Notes: a model not told the origin generated them from the sequence alone. 64,000 bases of DNA from Aliidongia dinghuensis (GCF_014643535.1 NZ_BMJQ01000011.1:124001-188000), one strand, 5' to 3'. Counted from the first letter of the stretch, positions 16,042-28,216 are shown. Numbers and translations are program-made.

Positions 16042-18882
16042 ATGTCGCTCATTCACGAGACCGACTACGGCACGCCGCCGAGCCTGGCGAGCGAGATGGT
16101 CACGCTCGAGATCGATGGCATTGCCGTCACCGTGCCGGCCGGCACGTCCGTCATGCGGGCGGCGAGCGAGATCGGCACGCAGGTGCCGAAGCTCTGTGCC
16201 ACCGACAGCCTGGAGCCGTTCGGCTCGTGCCGGCTCTGCCTGGTCGAGATCGAAGGCCGGCGCGGCACGCCCGCCTCCTGCACCACGCCGGTCGAGCCGG
16301 GCATGAAGGTCAAGACCCAGACCAATCGGCTGGCGAAGCTCCGGCGCGGCGTGATGGAGCTCTATATCTCCGACCATCCGCTCGACTGCCTGACCTGCGC
16401 CGCCAACGGCGATTGCGAGCTGCAGGACATGGCCGGCGTCGTGGGGCTGCGCGAGGTGCGCTATGGCTACGACGGCGCCAACCATCTCGCGGCCGAGAAG
16501 GACACGTCCAACCCCTATTTCACGTTCGATCCGGCGAAATGCATCGTCTGCTCGCGCTGCGTCAGGGCGTGCGAGGAGGTGCAGGGCACGTTCGCGCTCA
16601 CCATCGACGGGCGTGGCTTCGCCTCGGCCGTGTCGCCGGGCGGAACGGACTTCCTCGCGTCCGAATGCGTCTCGTGCGGCGCCTGCGTCCAGGCCTGCCC
16701 GACCGCGACGCTCATGGAAAACTCGGTGATCGAGGCGGGCCAGGCCGAGCACAGCGTGATCACGACCTGCGCCTATTGCGGCGTCGGCTGCGGCTTCAAG
16801 GCCGAGATGCGCGGCACCGAGGTCGTGCGCATGATGCCGTGGAAGGACGGCCAGGCAAACCACGGCCATTCCTGCGTCAAGGGCCGCTTCGCCTGGGGCT
16901 ATGCCACCCACAAGGAGCGCATCCTGAAGCCGATGATCCGTGCCAAGATTACCGACCCGTGGCGCGAGGTCAGCTGGGAGGAGGCGATCGCCTACGCCGC
17001 GTCCGAGTTCAAGCGCATCCAGGCGAAATACGGCCAGGATTCGATCGGCGGCATCACCTCCTCGCGCTGCACGAACGAAGAGACCTATCTGGTGCAGAAG
17101 CTGGTCCGCGCCGGCTTCGGCAACAACAACGTCGACACGTGCGCGCGCGTCTGCCACTCGCCGACCGGCTACGGCCTCAGCACGACCTTCGGCACCTCGG
17201 CCGGCACCCAGGATTTCGACTCGGTCATGCAGGCCGACGTCATCCTGGTGATCGGCGCCAACCCGACCGACGCTCATCCGGTGTTCGGCAGCCGCATGAA
17301 GAAGCGGCTGCGCGAGGGCGCCCGCCTCATCGTCGCCGACCCGCGCCGGATCGACCTGGTGCGCACGCCCCATGTCGAGGCGGACTATCACCTGCAATTG
17401 AAGCCCGGCGCGAACGTGGCGCTCATCAACGCCATGGCCCATGTCGTCGTGGCCGAGGGCCTGGTCGCCGAGGATTACGTGGCCGAGCGCTGCGACCCGG
17501 TCGAGTTCGCCCGCTGGCGCGCCTTCATTGCCGAGCAGCGTCATTCGCCTGAGGCGGTTGAGGCCATCACCGGCGTGCCGGCGGCTGACGTGCGGGCTGC
17601 CACCCGGCTCTATGCGACCGGCGGCAATGCCGCGATCTACTACGGCCTTGGCGTCACGGAGCACAGCCAGGGCTCGACCATGGTCATGGGTATGGCGAAT
17701 CTGGCCATGGCGACCGGGAACGTTGGCCGCGAAGGCGTCGGCGTCAATCCGCTCCGCGGCCAGAACAACGTGCAGGGCTCGTGCGACATGGGCTCGTTCC
17801 CGCACGAGTTCACCGGCTATCGCCATGTCTCGAACGACGCGGTGCGTGAGAGCTTCGAGGCGGTCTGGAACGTGACGCTCCGCGGCGAGCCGGGCCTGCG
17901 CATCCCCAACATGCTCGACGCCGCGGTCGACGGCACGTTCAAGGGCCTCTACATCCAGGGCGAGGACATCGCCCAGTCGGACCCGGACATCACCCATGTC
18001 ACGGCCGGCTTGGCCGCGATGGAATGCGTCGTCGTCCAGGACCTGTTCCTCAACGAGACGGCGAGCTTCGCCCATGTGTTCCTGCCCGGCTCGTCGTTCC
18101 TCGAGAAGGACGGCACCTTCACCAACGCCGAGCGCCGCATCAGCATGGTGCGGCAAGCGCTGCCGCCGATGGCGGTCTATGCCGACTGGGAAGTGACGAT
18201 GCTGCTGTCGAACGCGCTCGGCTATCCCATGGACTACAAGCACCCGTCCGAGATCATGGACGAGATCGCGCGGCTCACGCCGACCTTCGCCGGCGTGTCG
18301 TTCGAGAAGATCGAGCGCCTGGGCAGCGTGCAATGGCCGTGCAACGACAAGGCGCCCGAGGGCACGCCGACCATGCATGTCGGCGGCTTCGTGCGCGGCA
18401 AGGGCAGGTTCGCGATCACCGAGTTCGTGCCGACCGACGAGCGCACGTCGGCGCGCTTCCCTTTGATCCTGACGACCGGCCGCATTCTCTCGCAATACAA
18501 TGTCGGCGCGCAGACCCGGCGGACCGAGAATGTCGTCTGGCACGAGGAGGACCTGCTCGAGATCCATCCGTTCGACGCGGAGCATCGCGGCATCGCGGAT
18601 GGCGACTGGGTGTCGCTGGTGAGCCGGGCCGGCGAGACCAGCCTCCGCGCGAAGATCAGCGACCGGATGCAGCCAGGCGTGGTATATACGACGTTCCACA
18701 ATCCCGAGACTGCGGCGAACGTTGTGACGACCGACTACTCCGACTGGGCGACCAACTGCCCAGAGTACAAGGTGACGGCGGTGCAGGTGCGGCTGACCAA
18801 CCATCGGTCCGGCTGGCAGGACCGCTACGCGGCGATGCGCGAGGAGACGACACGCGTCACCGATCCCGTGGCGGCGGAATGA
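16042..18882 (+). CDS. fdsA: Formate dehydrogenase alpha subunit, Mo-bis-MGD (NAD-linked)
   Basis: 946-aa catalytic subunit oxidising formate to CO2. The N-terminal NuoG-like region carries a [2Fe-2S] set (C52, C63, C66, C80), a His-Cys cluster segment (about 112-125) and two ferredoxin-type [4Fe-4S] motifs (C167-C177 and C209-C219). The molybdopterin domain starts with a [4Fe-4S] motif, CAYCGVGC (C243, C246, C250, plus C278). C371 in TCARVCHSP is the molybdenum ligand, so this is the cysteine and not the selenocysteine form; H372 is the conserved neighbour. A C-terminal dinucleotide-binding domain covers about 830-940. Starts 8 bp after fdsB with an AGGAGG site. Confidence 0.96.
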   Translation: MSLIHETDYGTPPSLASEMVTLEIDGIAVTVPAGTSVMRAASEIGTQVPKLCATDSLEPFGSCRLCLVEIEGRRGTPASCTTPVEPGMKVKTQTNRLAKLRRGVMELYISDHPLDCLTCAANGDCELQDMAGVVGLREVRYGYDGANHLAAEKDTSNPYFTFDPAKCIVCSRCVRACEEVQGTFALTIDGRGFASAVSPGGTDFLASECVSCGACVQACPTATLMENSVIEAGQAEHSVITTCAYCGVGCGFKAEMRGTEVVRMMPWKDGQANHGHSCVKGRFAWGYATHKERILKPMIRAKITDPWREVSWEEAIAYAASEFKRIQAKYGQDSIGGITSSRCTNEETYLVQKLVRAGFGNNNVDTCARVCHSPTGYGLSTTFGTSAGTQDFDSVMQADVILVIGANPTDAHPVFGSRMKKRLREGARLIVADPRRIDLVRTPHVEADYHLQLKPGANVALINAMAHVVVAEGLVAEDYVAERCDPVEFARWRAFIAEQRHSPEAVEAITGVPAADVRAATRLYATGGNAAIYYGLGVTEHSQGSTMVMGMANLAMATGNVGREGVGVNPLRGQNNVQGSCDMGSFPHEFTGYRHVSNDAVRESFEAVWNVTLRGEPGLRIPNMLDAAVDGTFKGLYIQGEDIAQSDPDITHVTAGLAAMECVVVQDLFLNETASFAHVFLPGSSFLEKDGTFTNAERRISMVRQALPPMAVYADWEVTMLLSNALGYPMDYKHPSEIMDEIARLTPTFAGVSFEKIERLGSVQWPCNDKAPEGTPTMHVGGFVRGKGRFAITEFVPTDERTSARFPLILTTGRILSQYNVGAQTRRTENVVWHEEDLLEIHPFDAEHRGIADGDWVSLVSRAGETSLRAKISDRMQPGVVYTTFHNPETAANVVTTDYSDWATNCPEYKVTAVQVRLTNHRSGWQDRYAAMREETTRVTDPVAAE

Positions 18883-18919
18883 ATGAGTGACGGAATGAGC
18901 GTGGCAAAATGAGTCCGGC

Positions 18920-19768
18920 ATGAAGCAGGCGGCTCGTTCGGCGCAGCTTCCTCCTTCCGACGGTCCAGGCGTCGTCGAGCGCGAGGCTTGGCGGCTGGGT
19001 GCGACGACTGAGCCGATCCCGGTGCGGCTGATCGAGGAAGTGCCGGTCGCTCTCGTGTTCAACGGTGTCAGCCACGCGGTCATGCTGGCAAGCCCCTGTG
19101 ATCTCGCCGATTTCGCGCTGGGCTTCGCGCTCAGTGAAAGCATCATCGCGTCGGCCGACGAACTGCTGGACTTGGAAGTCGTGCCCATTGGCGAGGGGAT
19201 GGAGGTGCGCCTCACCATCACCCAGCGCCGGTTCGCGGGCTTGAAGGATCGGCGGCGGGCGCTCATCGGGCGCACCGGTTGCGGCCTGTGTGGGGTCGAG
19301 AGCCTCGACGACGCCATGCGGCCGCTGCCGCGGCTCGAGGATCGGACGATGTTGTCCTTGAAGGCGATCCGGCGCGCGCTCGACGGGCTCGAGCCGCGGC
19401 AGCGGCTCAACCGGCTGGCCGGCGCCGTCCATGCCGCCGCCTGGGCCGGCTGGGACGGGCAGATTGTCCATCTGGCCGAAGACGTCGGCCGGCACAACGC
19501 GTTCGACAAGGTCATCGGCGCCATGGCGGCCCGTCCCGGCGGCCGGCCGCCCGGTTTTGCCGTGCTGACCAGCCGCCTCAGCTACGAGCTGGTGCAGAAG
19601 GCGGCCACGACCGGCATTTCGGCGCTGGTCGCGATTTCCGCGCCGACGGCACTTGCGGTCGAGGCGGCCGAGCGGGCCGGCCTCTGCCTCGTGGCTCTCG
19701 CCCGCGCCGATTCGGTCACGGTCTATGCCGGCGCCGACCGGATTGCCGATCTCAAAGAGGTTTCCTGA
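18920..19768 (+). CDS. fdhD: Formate dehydrogenase accessory sulfurtransferase FdhD
   Basis: 282 aa. FdhD moves sulfur from a cysteine desulfurase to the molybdenum cofactor of formate dehydrogenase, which is essential for activity. The sulfur-relay pair C121/C124 in RTGCGLCGVES is intact and at the same residue numbers as in E. coli FdhD. Other family motifs: FALGFALSE near 66-74 and DVGRHNAFDKVIG near 188-200. Equivalent to fdsC in the fdsGBACD naming. Its stop overlaps the fdsD start (TGATG). Confidence 0.95.
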   Translation: MKQAARSAQLPPSDGPGVVEREAWRLGATTEPIPVRLIEEVPVALVFNGVSHAVMLASPCDLADFALGFALSESIIASADELLDLEVVPIGEGMEVRLTITQRRFAGLKDRRRALIGRTGCGLCGVESLDDAMRPLPRLEDRTMLSLKAIRRALDGLEPRQRLNRLAGAVHAAAWAGWDGQIVHLAEDVGRHNAFDKVIGAMAARPGGRPPGFAVLTSRLSYELVQKAATTGISALVAISAPTALAVEAAERAGLCLVALARADSVTVYAGADRIADLKEVS

Positions 19769-19974
19769 TGCAAAAGGATCGGATGATCCACAATGCCAAC
19801 CAGATCGCGACCTATTTCGCGGCCTATCCGCACGACGAAGCGGTGGCCGGGGTCGCCGACCATCTGAAGCACTTCTGGGAGCCGCGCATGCTGGCCCAGA
19901 TCAAGGCCCATGTCGCCGCCGGCGGCGAGGGGCTGCACGATCTGGTCCGGCCGGCGGTCGAGCGATTGTCGTAA
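19768..19974 (+). CDS. fdsD: Formate dehydrogenase delta subunit
   Basis: 68-aa FdsD-family protein (MIHNANQIATYFAAYPHDEAVAGVADHLKHFWEPRM), the small subunit or assembly factor found at the end of soluble formate dehydrogenase operons. The ATG overlaps the fdhD stop. Family members are typically 65-80 aa, so it is full length. Its exact role (stability, maturation) is not settled by sequence. Confidence 0.92.
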   Translation: MQKDRMIHNANQIATYFAAYPHDEAVAGVADHLKHFWEPRMLAQIKAHVAAGGEGLHDLVRPAVERLS

Positions 19975-19980
19975 TAGGGC

Positions 19981-19998
19981 GGCGGTAGGGGGACCGCC
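19981..19998 (+). terminator. Stem-loop between fdsD and the MFS gene
   Basis: Perfect 6-bp stem GGCGGT/ACCGCC around a six-base loop, starting 6 bp after the fdsD stop. There is no uridine run, so it may be a processing or attenuation hairpin that lowers expression of the downstream transporter, rather than a full terminator. Confidence 0.35.
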
Positions 19999-20078
19999 GT
20001 TCGAAGAAAATTCGGAGGATAACCGCGACGCGAAACCCCTAGGTGGTTCGCGCATTTCATAGGGAGAGCGAGGGGCAG

Positions 20079-21437
20079 ATGAGTTCCTTTTTGGACCGCG
20101 CGCATACGGTCGCGCCACCGGGCTACAACCGGTTCATGGTGCCTCCCGCGGCACTCGCGGTGCACCTTTCGATCGGGCAGGCTTATGCCTTCTCGACCTT
20201 CAACCTGCCGCTAAGCAAGCTTATCGGCATCACCGCCTCGGCGCCGGACGATTGGAACCTGGCGCAGCTGGGCTGGACCTTCTCGATCGCGATCGTCTTT
20301 CTCGGCGTTTCCGCCGCCGTGTTCGGCCGCTGGGTCGAGAATGTCGGGCCGCGCCGGGCGATGTTCACGGCCGCGTGCTGCTTCGGCGGCGGCTTCCTCG
20401 TCTCCGCCCTCGGCGTCCAGATCCATCAGCTCTGGCTGCTCTATCTGGGATACGGCGTGCTCGGCGGCTGCGGCCTCGGCATCGGCTACATCTCGCCGGT
20501 CTCGACCCTGATCAAATGGTTCCCCGACCGGCCCGGCATGGCGACCGGCATGGCGATCATGGGCTTCGGCGGCGGGGCGATGATCGCGGCGCCGATGTCC
20601 GTGTTCCTGATGAACTATTTCAAGACCGCGACCTCGAACGGCGTGGTCGGCGCCTTCGTCGTCATGGGCATCGTCTATTTCTGCTTCATGATGATCGGCG
20701 TCTATGCCGTCCGCGTGCCGGCCGACGGCTGGAAGCCTGAAGGCTGGGTGGCACCGGCCGCGGCGAGGAGGCTGGTGACGACCAACCACGTCCATGTCGA
20801 CGTGGCGTGGCGCACGCGGCAATTCTGGCTGCTCTGGGTCGTGCTGTGCATGAACGTGACCGCCGGCATCGGCGTGCTCGGCCAAGCCTCGCCGATGATC
20901 CAGGAGATGTTCGGCAGCCGGGTCACTGCCGCCTCCGCGGCCGGGTTCGTCGGCCTCTTGAGCATCTTCAACATGGCCGGCCGGTTCTTCTGGGCCTCGA
21001 CGTCGGACTATCTCGGCCGGCGCAACACCTACATGGTGTTCTTCCTCCTGGGCATTGCGCTCTACGCCCTGGTGCCGACCACCGGCCAGATCGGCTCGAT
21101 CACCCTGTTCGTGGCGGCCTTCGCCATCATCCTGTCGATGTACGGCGGCGGCTTCGCGACCATTCCGGCCTACCTGCGCGACGTGTTCGGCACCATGCAT
21201 GTCGGTGCCATCCACGGCCGCCTCTTGACGGCCTGGTCGGCGGCGGGCGTGCTGGGGCCGGTGCTGGTGAACTATATCCGCCAGTACCAGATCGAGGCGG
21301 GTGTGCCCAAGGCTCAGGCCTATTCGATCACCATGTACATCATGTGCGCATTGCTGCTGGTGGGATTCCTCGCCAACCTCGCGATGCGGGCGGTGGCGGA
21401 GCGGCATTATTACCGCGAAGCCGCGGCGCATTCCTGA
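20079..21437 (+). CDS. OFA-type (oxalate/formate antiporter family) MFS transporter
   Basis: 452 aa, about 12 transmembrane helices in the inner membrane. It resembles OxlT and its relatives (family OFA): N-terminal MVPPAALAVHLSIGQAYAFS, GWTFSIAIVFLGVSAAVFG, YISPVSTLIKWFPDRPGMATG near 145-165 and a C-terminal GAIHGRLLTAWSAAGVLGP. The ATG at 20079 follows GGGAGAGCGAGGGG; an upstream GTG at 20043 is less likely. It lies 104 bp after fdsD on the same strand, so transport of formate, oxalate or another small carboxylate for the dehydrogenase is a reasonable inference. A 32-aa partner gene follows. Confidence 0.88.
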   Translation: MSSFLDRAHTVAPPGYNRFMVPPAALAVHLSIGQAYAFSTFNLPLSKLIGITASAPDDWNLAQLGWTFSIAIVFLGVSAAVFGRWVENVGPRRAMFTAACCFGGGFLVSALGVQIHQLWLLYLGYGVLGGCGLGIGYISPVSTLIKWFPDRPGMATGMAIMGFGGGAMIAAPMSVFLMNYFKTATSNGVVGAFVVMGIVYFCFMMIGVYAVRVPADGWKPEGWVAPAAARRLVTTNHVHVDVAWRTRQFWLLWVVLCMNVTAGIGVLGQASPMIQEMFGSRVTAASAAGFVGLLSIFNMAGRFFWASTSDYLGRRNTYMVFFLLGIALYALVPTTGQIGSITLFVAAFAIILSMYGGGFATIPAYLRDVFGTMHVGAIHGRLLTAWSAAGVLGPVLVNYIRQYQIEAGVPKAQAYSITMYIMCALLLVGFLANLAMRAVAERHYYREAAAHS

Positions 21438-21453
21438 GCCAGGGGAGGAAACC

Positions 21454-21552
21454 ATGACCACTCGTCTCGTCGTGCTCTGGCTCGCCGTCGGCATTCCGCT
21501 CATCTGGGGGGTCGAGAAGACCCTGGAGAATGCGCTGAAGCTGTTCCAATGA
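21454..21552 (+). CDS. MFS transporter small subunit (32 aa, single helix)
   Basis: A tiny membrane protein, MTTRLVVLWLAVGIPLIWG followed by VEKTLENALKLFQ. It starts 16 bp after the OFA transporter stop behind a strong AGGGGAGGAA ribosome-binding site. One predicted transmembrane helix covers residues 4-20, then an amphipathic tail. Similar tiny proteins accompany OFA-family carriers in many proteobacteria and are annotated as small subunits. The strong ribosome site and hydrophobic composition support real translation. Role, perhaps stabilising or gating the carrier, is inferred. Confidence 0.8.
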   Translation: MTTRLVVLWLAVGIPLIWGVEKTLENALKLFQ

Positions 21553-21561
21553 CCTAGAAGG

Positions 21562-21603
21562 CCGGCCCGTCTCTCGAGACGCCATCTCTCGGGATGGGCC
21601 GGT
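21562..21603 (+). terminator. Probable terminator after the OFA transporter unit
   Basis: CCGGCCCGTCTC pairs with GGGATGGGCCGG through a stem of about ten pairs with one G-T pair, 20 bp after the 32-aa gene; a short T-rich stretch (CTCTGTTT) follows. It probably closes the formate/transporter transcription unit. Confidence 0.55.
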
Positions 21604-21679
21604 CTCTGTTTCAATCCTGGTCGCGAGACGGGGTGTGATACTCTTGGTCGGCGATTCGCGCCCAGGGAGTATCGAGGCC

Positions 21680-21889
21680 GTGACCAGACTGCTGACGCTC
21701 GGCCAATGTGCTGAGCGGGGGCTTCAGATCGAGGTGCTGTGCACCGGCTGCCTCCGGCGCAAGACCGTGTCGGCCGGTACGCTGCTGGCCAAGTTCGGCC
21801 CCGACATCGTGCCGCCCAACCTCAACGGCCGGCTCAAATGCGCCGTCTGCTCCTCGAACCGCTGCCAGGTGCGGGCGCTTGCCCCTTAG
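21680..21889 (+). CDS. Small cysteine-rich (zinc-ribbon-like) protein, hypothetical
   Basis: 69 aa from a GTG start (VTRLLTLGQCAERG), or 84 aa from 21635. Two cysteine pairs, CTGC and CAVC followed by CQV, with a basic stretch between them, look like a zinc knuckle. The internal sequence LLAKFGPDIVPPNL resembles a recurring short zinc-ribbon protein of alphaproteobacteria, but I cannot name a family. It ends inside an 18-bp tandem repeat. Convergent with the GNAT gene. Function unknown. Confidence 0.6.
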   Translation: MTRLLTLGQCAERGLQIEVLCTGCLRRKTVSAGTLLAKFGPDIVPPNLNGRLKCAVCSSNRCQVRALAP

Positions 21890-21921
21890 GTATCAACGTG
21901 GTTTTAGGTATCAACGTGGTT
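21886..21921. repeat. Perfect 18-bp tandem duplication
   Basis: TTAGGTATCAACGTGGTT occurs twice without a gap (21886-21903 and 21904-21921). The first unit carries the stop codon of the plus-strand small cysteine-rich gene, the second that of the minus-strand GNAT gene. Confidence 0.9.
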
Positions 21922-22417
21922 CCAGGCGCTTCGCCATATGGACGATGCGCCGGCCGTCCGGCGTCGCCTCCCGCCCGGTCTCGACATAGCCCAGCCGCTG
22001 GTAGAGCGCGATGTTCTTCGCCATCAGCACATGGGTATAGAGCCGGACCTCTGATCGGCCGCGCCGTACCGTCTCCGCTTCGGCAAAACCCATCAGCGCG
22101 CGGCCGATGCCCTGCCCGTGGCATTCCGGCGCGACCGCCACGCTCCAGATCAGGAGATGGTCGGGCAAGGTCTCGATGACGAGTGCGCCCACCTCCGTGC
22201 CGTCGCCGCGGCGGACGAACCACGCCTCGTGGTCTTCGAGCAGTTGCCGGTAATCGGCCCGGTAGGGCAGGGGTTCGAGGCCCAGGACCGGCAGCCAGGG
22301 CGCGTAGGCCGCCCGCTGCAAGCGCGTCAGCCGGTCGATCTCCGCCGATCCGACCGGGCTCAAGTCTAGATCTTCGCCGATCCGCAGAATTTCCGCCGTC
22401 ATCCGCCATGTCTCCAT
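21911..22417 (-). CDS. GNAT-family N-acetyltransferase
   Basis: 168 aa with the GNAT fold: the beta4 strand LLIWSVAVAP near 90-99, then the acetyl-CoA pyrophosphate loop ECHGQGIGRALMGFAEAE and the C-terminal YQRLGYVETGR. Substrate unknown. A second in-frame ATG at 22402 has GGAG nine bases upstream and is an equally good start. The last codons lie in one unit of the 18-bp tandem duplication. Divergent from the redoxin gene. Confidence 0.87.
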   Translation of the reverse strand: METWRMTAEILRIGEDLDLSPVGSAEIDRLTRLQRAAYAPWLPVLGLEPLPYRADYRQLLEDHEAWFVRRGDGTEVGALVIETLPDHLLIWSVAVAPECHGQGIGRALMGFAEAETVRRGRSEVRLYTHVLMAKNIALYQRLGYVETGREATPDGRRIVHMAKRLEPR

Positions 22418-22522
22418 TCTGGCCCCTTGCCCGGCCGGACCGCCGCATCAGCGAGGGATGAAGCGCCCGACCGTTCCGTAGAATGGCCAAGGACAGCGGA
22501 CTTCCGAAGCGAGAGGCATGCG

Positions 22523-23182
22523 GTGCGACGAGGATTCGGGACATTCTGGTTGCTTGCGCTCGGCCTGTCGATGATCGCGGGCGCGGTCATACTCGGAACC
22601 GAGGACGGAGCTGCCGCTGGCAATGTCGCCTCGGTCGCGATCGGCGCCCCGGCGCCGGATTTCTCGGCGCGCGACACCAAGGGCGCGCTCGTCCATCTTT
22701 CGGATTACCGCGGACGCGTCGTGGTGCTGGAATGGACCAACGATGCCTGCCCGTTCGTCGCCAAGCATTATCGCAGCGGCAACATGCAGGCGCTGCAGCG
22801 GACCTACACCGGCGAGGGCGTCGTGTGGCTCACGGTCGCGTCGTCGGCCGAGGGCGAGCCCGGCTACGTGACGCCGGCGGAGGCGGATCGCGACACCGCG
22901 GCCCGCGACGCTGCCCCGACTGCCGTGCTGCTCGATCCGGGCGGGACGGTCGGCCGGCTCTACGGCGCGCGGGCGACGCCGCACATGTTCGTCATCGACA
23001 AGGCCGGGCAGCTCGTCTATCGCGGGGCCATCGACGACATGCCGTCGACCAACCCGGCCGATGTCGCAATCGCCCATAACTACGTGAAGGCGGCGCTTGA
23101 CGAGACGCTGGCGGGCCGGCCGGTCGCTGTGTCGGCGACCACTGCCTATGGCTGCTCGGTCAAATATGCGCCTCGCAGCTAG
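22523..23182 (+). CDS. Membrane-anchored thioredoxin-like redoxin (AhpC/TSA superfamily)
   Basis: 219 aa from a GTG start with GAGAGG upstream. One N-terminal signal or anchor helix (FWLLALGLSMIAGAVIL), then a redoxin domain: APAPDFSARDTKG, LSDYRGRVVVLEWTNDACPFV with a single cysteine rather than CxxC, and RATPHMFVIDKAG with the cis-proline. A C-terminal YGCSVKY provides a second conserved cysteine, so a resolving-cysteine mechanism is possible. Likely periplasmic-facing thiol peroxidase or reductase; substrate unknown. Confidence 0.82.
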   Translation: MRRGFGTFWLLALGLSMIAGAVILGTEDGAAAGNVASVAIGAPAPDFSARDTKGALVHLSDYRGRVVVLEWTNDACPFVAKHYRSGNMQALQRTYTGEGVVWLTVASSAEGEPGYVTPAEADRDTAARDAAPTAVLLDPGGTVGRLYGARATPHMFVIDKAGQLVYRGAIDDMPSTNPADVAIAHNYVKAALDETLAGRPVAVSATTAYGCSVKYAPRS

Positions 23183-23515
23183 CCTGCTGCCGAAGGCGAA
23201 AAGCTCGCGTCTGCAACGGGGGCCGAGCGCCGGCGCTCGACCCCAGGTGTGTTTCCTATGCAACGGAAGCTCGGGCGCCACGACGAGAGTCGAAGCACGA
23301 GGCAATAAAAGCGCGCCCAATTGTCTCAAAGCCGTGGTAAATATCGTAATGCGCGACGTGCGAGGTGCCGTCGCGTTGAAAGACGGCTGCCAACGCCCCT
23401 GCCCGGGGTGACGCGGTCGGCGCGAAGTAGTAGACTTCGGCAGCAGCAGAGAAACTGCCCTGCGGGAGAAGGGCGCGGAGCGAGGCTCCCGCCGCAATGG
23501 AGATGAGTAAGCGAC
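23183..23515. other. Intergenic leader region of the cold-shock gene
   Basis: 333 bp with no supported gene. It begins with a strong GC palindrome (see terminator) and otherwise runs as an open leader up to the double cold-shock gene. The segment 23310-23350 is locally AT-rich and is the best place for a promoter, though no clear -35/-10 pair stands out. Minus-strand frames here have compositions typical of shadow ORFs. Confidence 0.5.
23218..23244 (+). terminator. Probable terminator after the redoxin gene
   Basis: A perfect 16-bp palindrome, CGAGCGCCGGCGCTCG (23224-23239), flanked by GGGG and CCCC that extend the stem after one mismatch. It lies about 40 bp after the redoxin stop and is followed by GTGTGTTTCC. 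Confidence 0.5.
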
Positions 23516-24187
23516 ATGAGCAAGGGCAGGGATTTCCGGCAGCCGCGGCGGCGCGGGTTCGATGATGATATGCCGCAGCCTTACGACGCGCGACCGCCGG
23601 CACGCCCGGCGTCGCGTCCGTTCGGCGGTCCGTCGTCGTTCGATAGCACCCCCGCGGGTCCGGTGGTCGAGGCGACGGTGAAGTGGTTCAACCCTGAGAA
23701 GGGTTTCGGTTTTGCGGAGCTGGCCGACGGGTCGGGCGACGCGTTCCTGCACATCGGCGCGTTGCAGGCGGCCGGGCATGACGCGGTGGCGCCGGCCTCG
23801 AAGCTCAAGGTCCAGGTCGGCCAGGGCGCCAAGGGCATGCAGATCACGCGCGTGATCGAGGTCGACGAGAGCACGGCCCAGGCACAGCCGCCGCGCAGCC
23901 CGCGTCCGGGCGGCTTCGGTGGCGGCGGCATGGGCGGCGGTCGTCCGCCGCGCTTCCAGCCGGATGCGTCTCAGGCGGTCTCGCTCGACGGCAGCGTCAA
24001 GTGGTTCAATCCGGAGAAGGGCTTCGGCTTCGTCGCGACCCAGGATGGCGGCAAGGACGTGTTCGTCCATATCTCCATCCTGTCCCAGGCGGGCATCTCG
24101 CATCTGGTCGAGGGCCAGGCCGTCTCGATGAAGGTCGTCGATACGCCGAAGGGCCGCGAGGCTCTGTCGATCTCGCTCGGGGACTGA
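23516..24187 (+). CDS. Cold-shock protein with two CspA domains
   Basis: 223 aa. Two cold-shock domains, each opening with VKWFNPEKGFGF (about residues 55-66 and 161-172), the RNP1-type nucleic-acid-binding face; RNP2-like segments are DAFLHI and DVFVHI. The first 48 residues and the linker (about 122-150, GGFGGGGMGGGRPPR) are arginine/glycine-rich and disordered, resembling RGG RNA-binding tails. Double-domain cold-shock proteins are typical of alphaproteobacteria and probably act as RNA chaperones. The gene is monocistronic, with a long leader and a hairpin-rich 3' region. Confidence 0.93.
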   Translation: MSKGRDFRQPRRRGFDDDMPQPYDARPPARPASRPFGGPSSFDSTPAGPVVEATVKWFNPEKGFGFAELADGSGDAFLHIGALQAAGHDAVAPASKLKVQVGQGAKGMQITRVIEVDESTAQAQPPRSPRPGGFGGGGMGGGRPPRFQPDASQAVSLDGSVKWFNPEKGFGFVATQDGGKDVFVHISILSQAGISHLVEGQAVSMKVVDTPKGREALSISLGD

Positions 24188-24237
24188 TCCTGAGGGAGTG
24201 ATCTCCGGGGACCGATCCCCAGGGGCTGATTTCGGCG

Positions 24238-24261
24238 CCGGCGGATGGTGACGTCCGCCGG
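24238..24261 (+). other. Stem-loop downstream of the cold-shock gene
   Basis: Perfect 8-bp stem CCGGCGGA/TCCGCCGG with an 8-base loop, preceded at about 24207-24220 by a smaller GGGG/CCCC hairpin. Both lie between the cold-shock stop and the terminator. Confidence 0.5.
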
Positions 24262-24278
24262 ATGAAAATGACAGATGG

Positions 24279-24315
24279 GACCGCATGTTGCCCTGCCGGG
24301 CGGCATGCGGTCTTT
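24279..24315 (+). terminator. Terminator of the cold-shock gene
   Basis: Perfect 9-bp arms GACCGCATG (24279-24287) and CATGCGGTC (24304-24312), with an internal GCCC/GGGC stem and a trailing TTT. It also shows that the kinase frame, open from 24285, must start further downstream. Confidence 0.65.
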
Positions 24316-24428
24316 GCCGTTTGTCCGATCGAAACTCGGCGAAGGACCGCCGGCGGCGCAAGCTGAGAGAGACGGAACCCGCAGGAGTTGCTAGGCTTGC
24401 CGTTATGCGCGCGCAAGGCCGAGGCACG

Positions 24429-28216
<3,788 letters not shown>

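Noticed and set aside
15949-19524. 1191-codon minus-strand frame across fdsA and fdhD
   Set aside because: Covers two recognised plus-strand genes and the gap between them; no protein family features.
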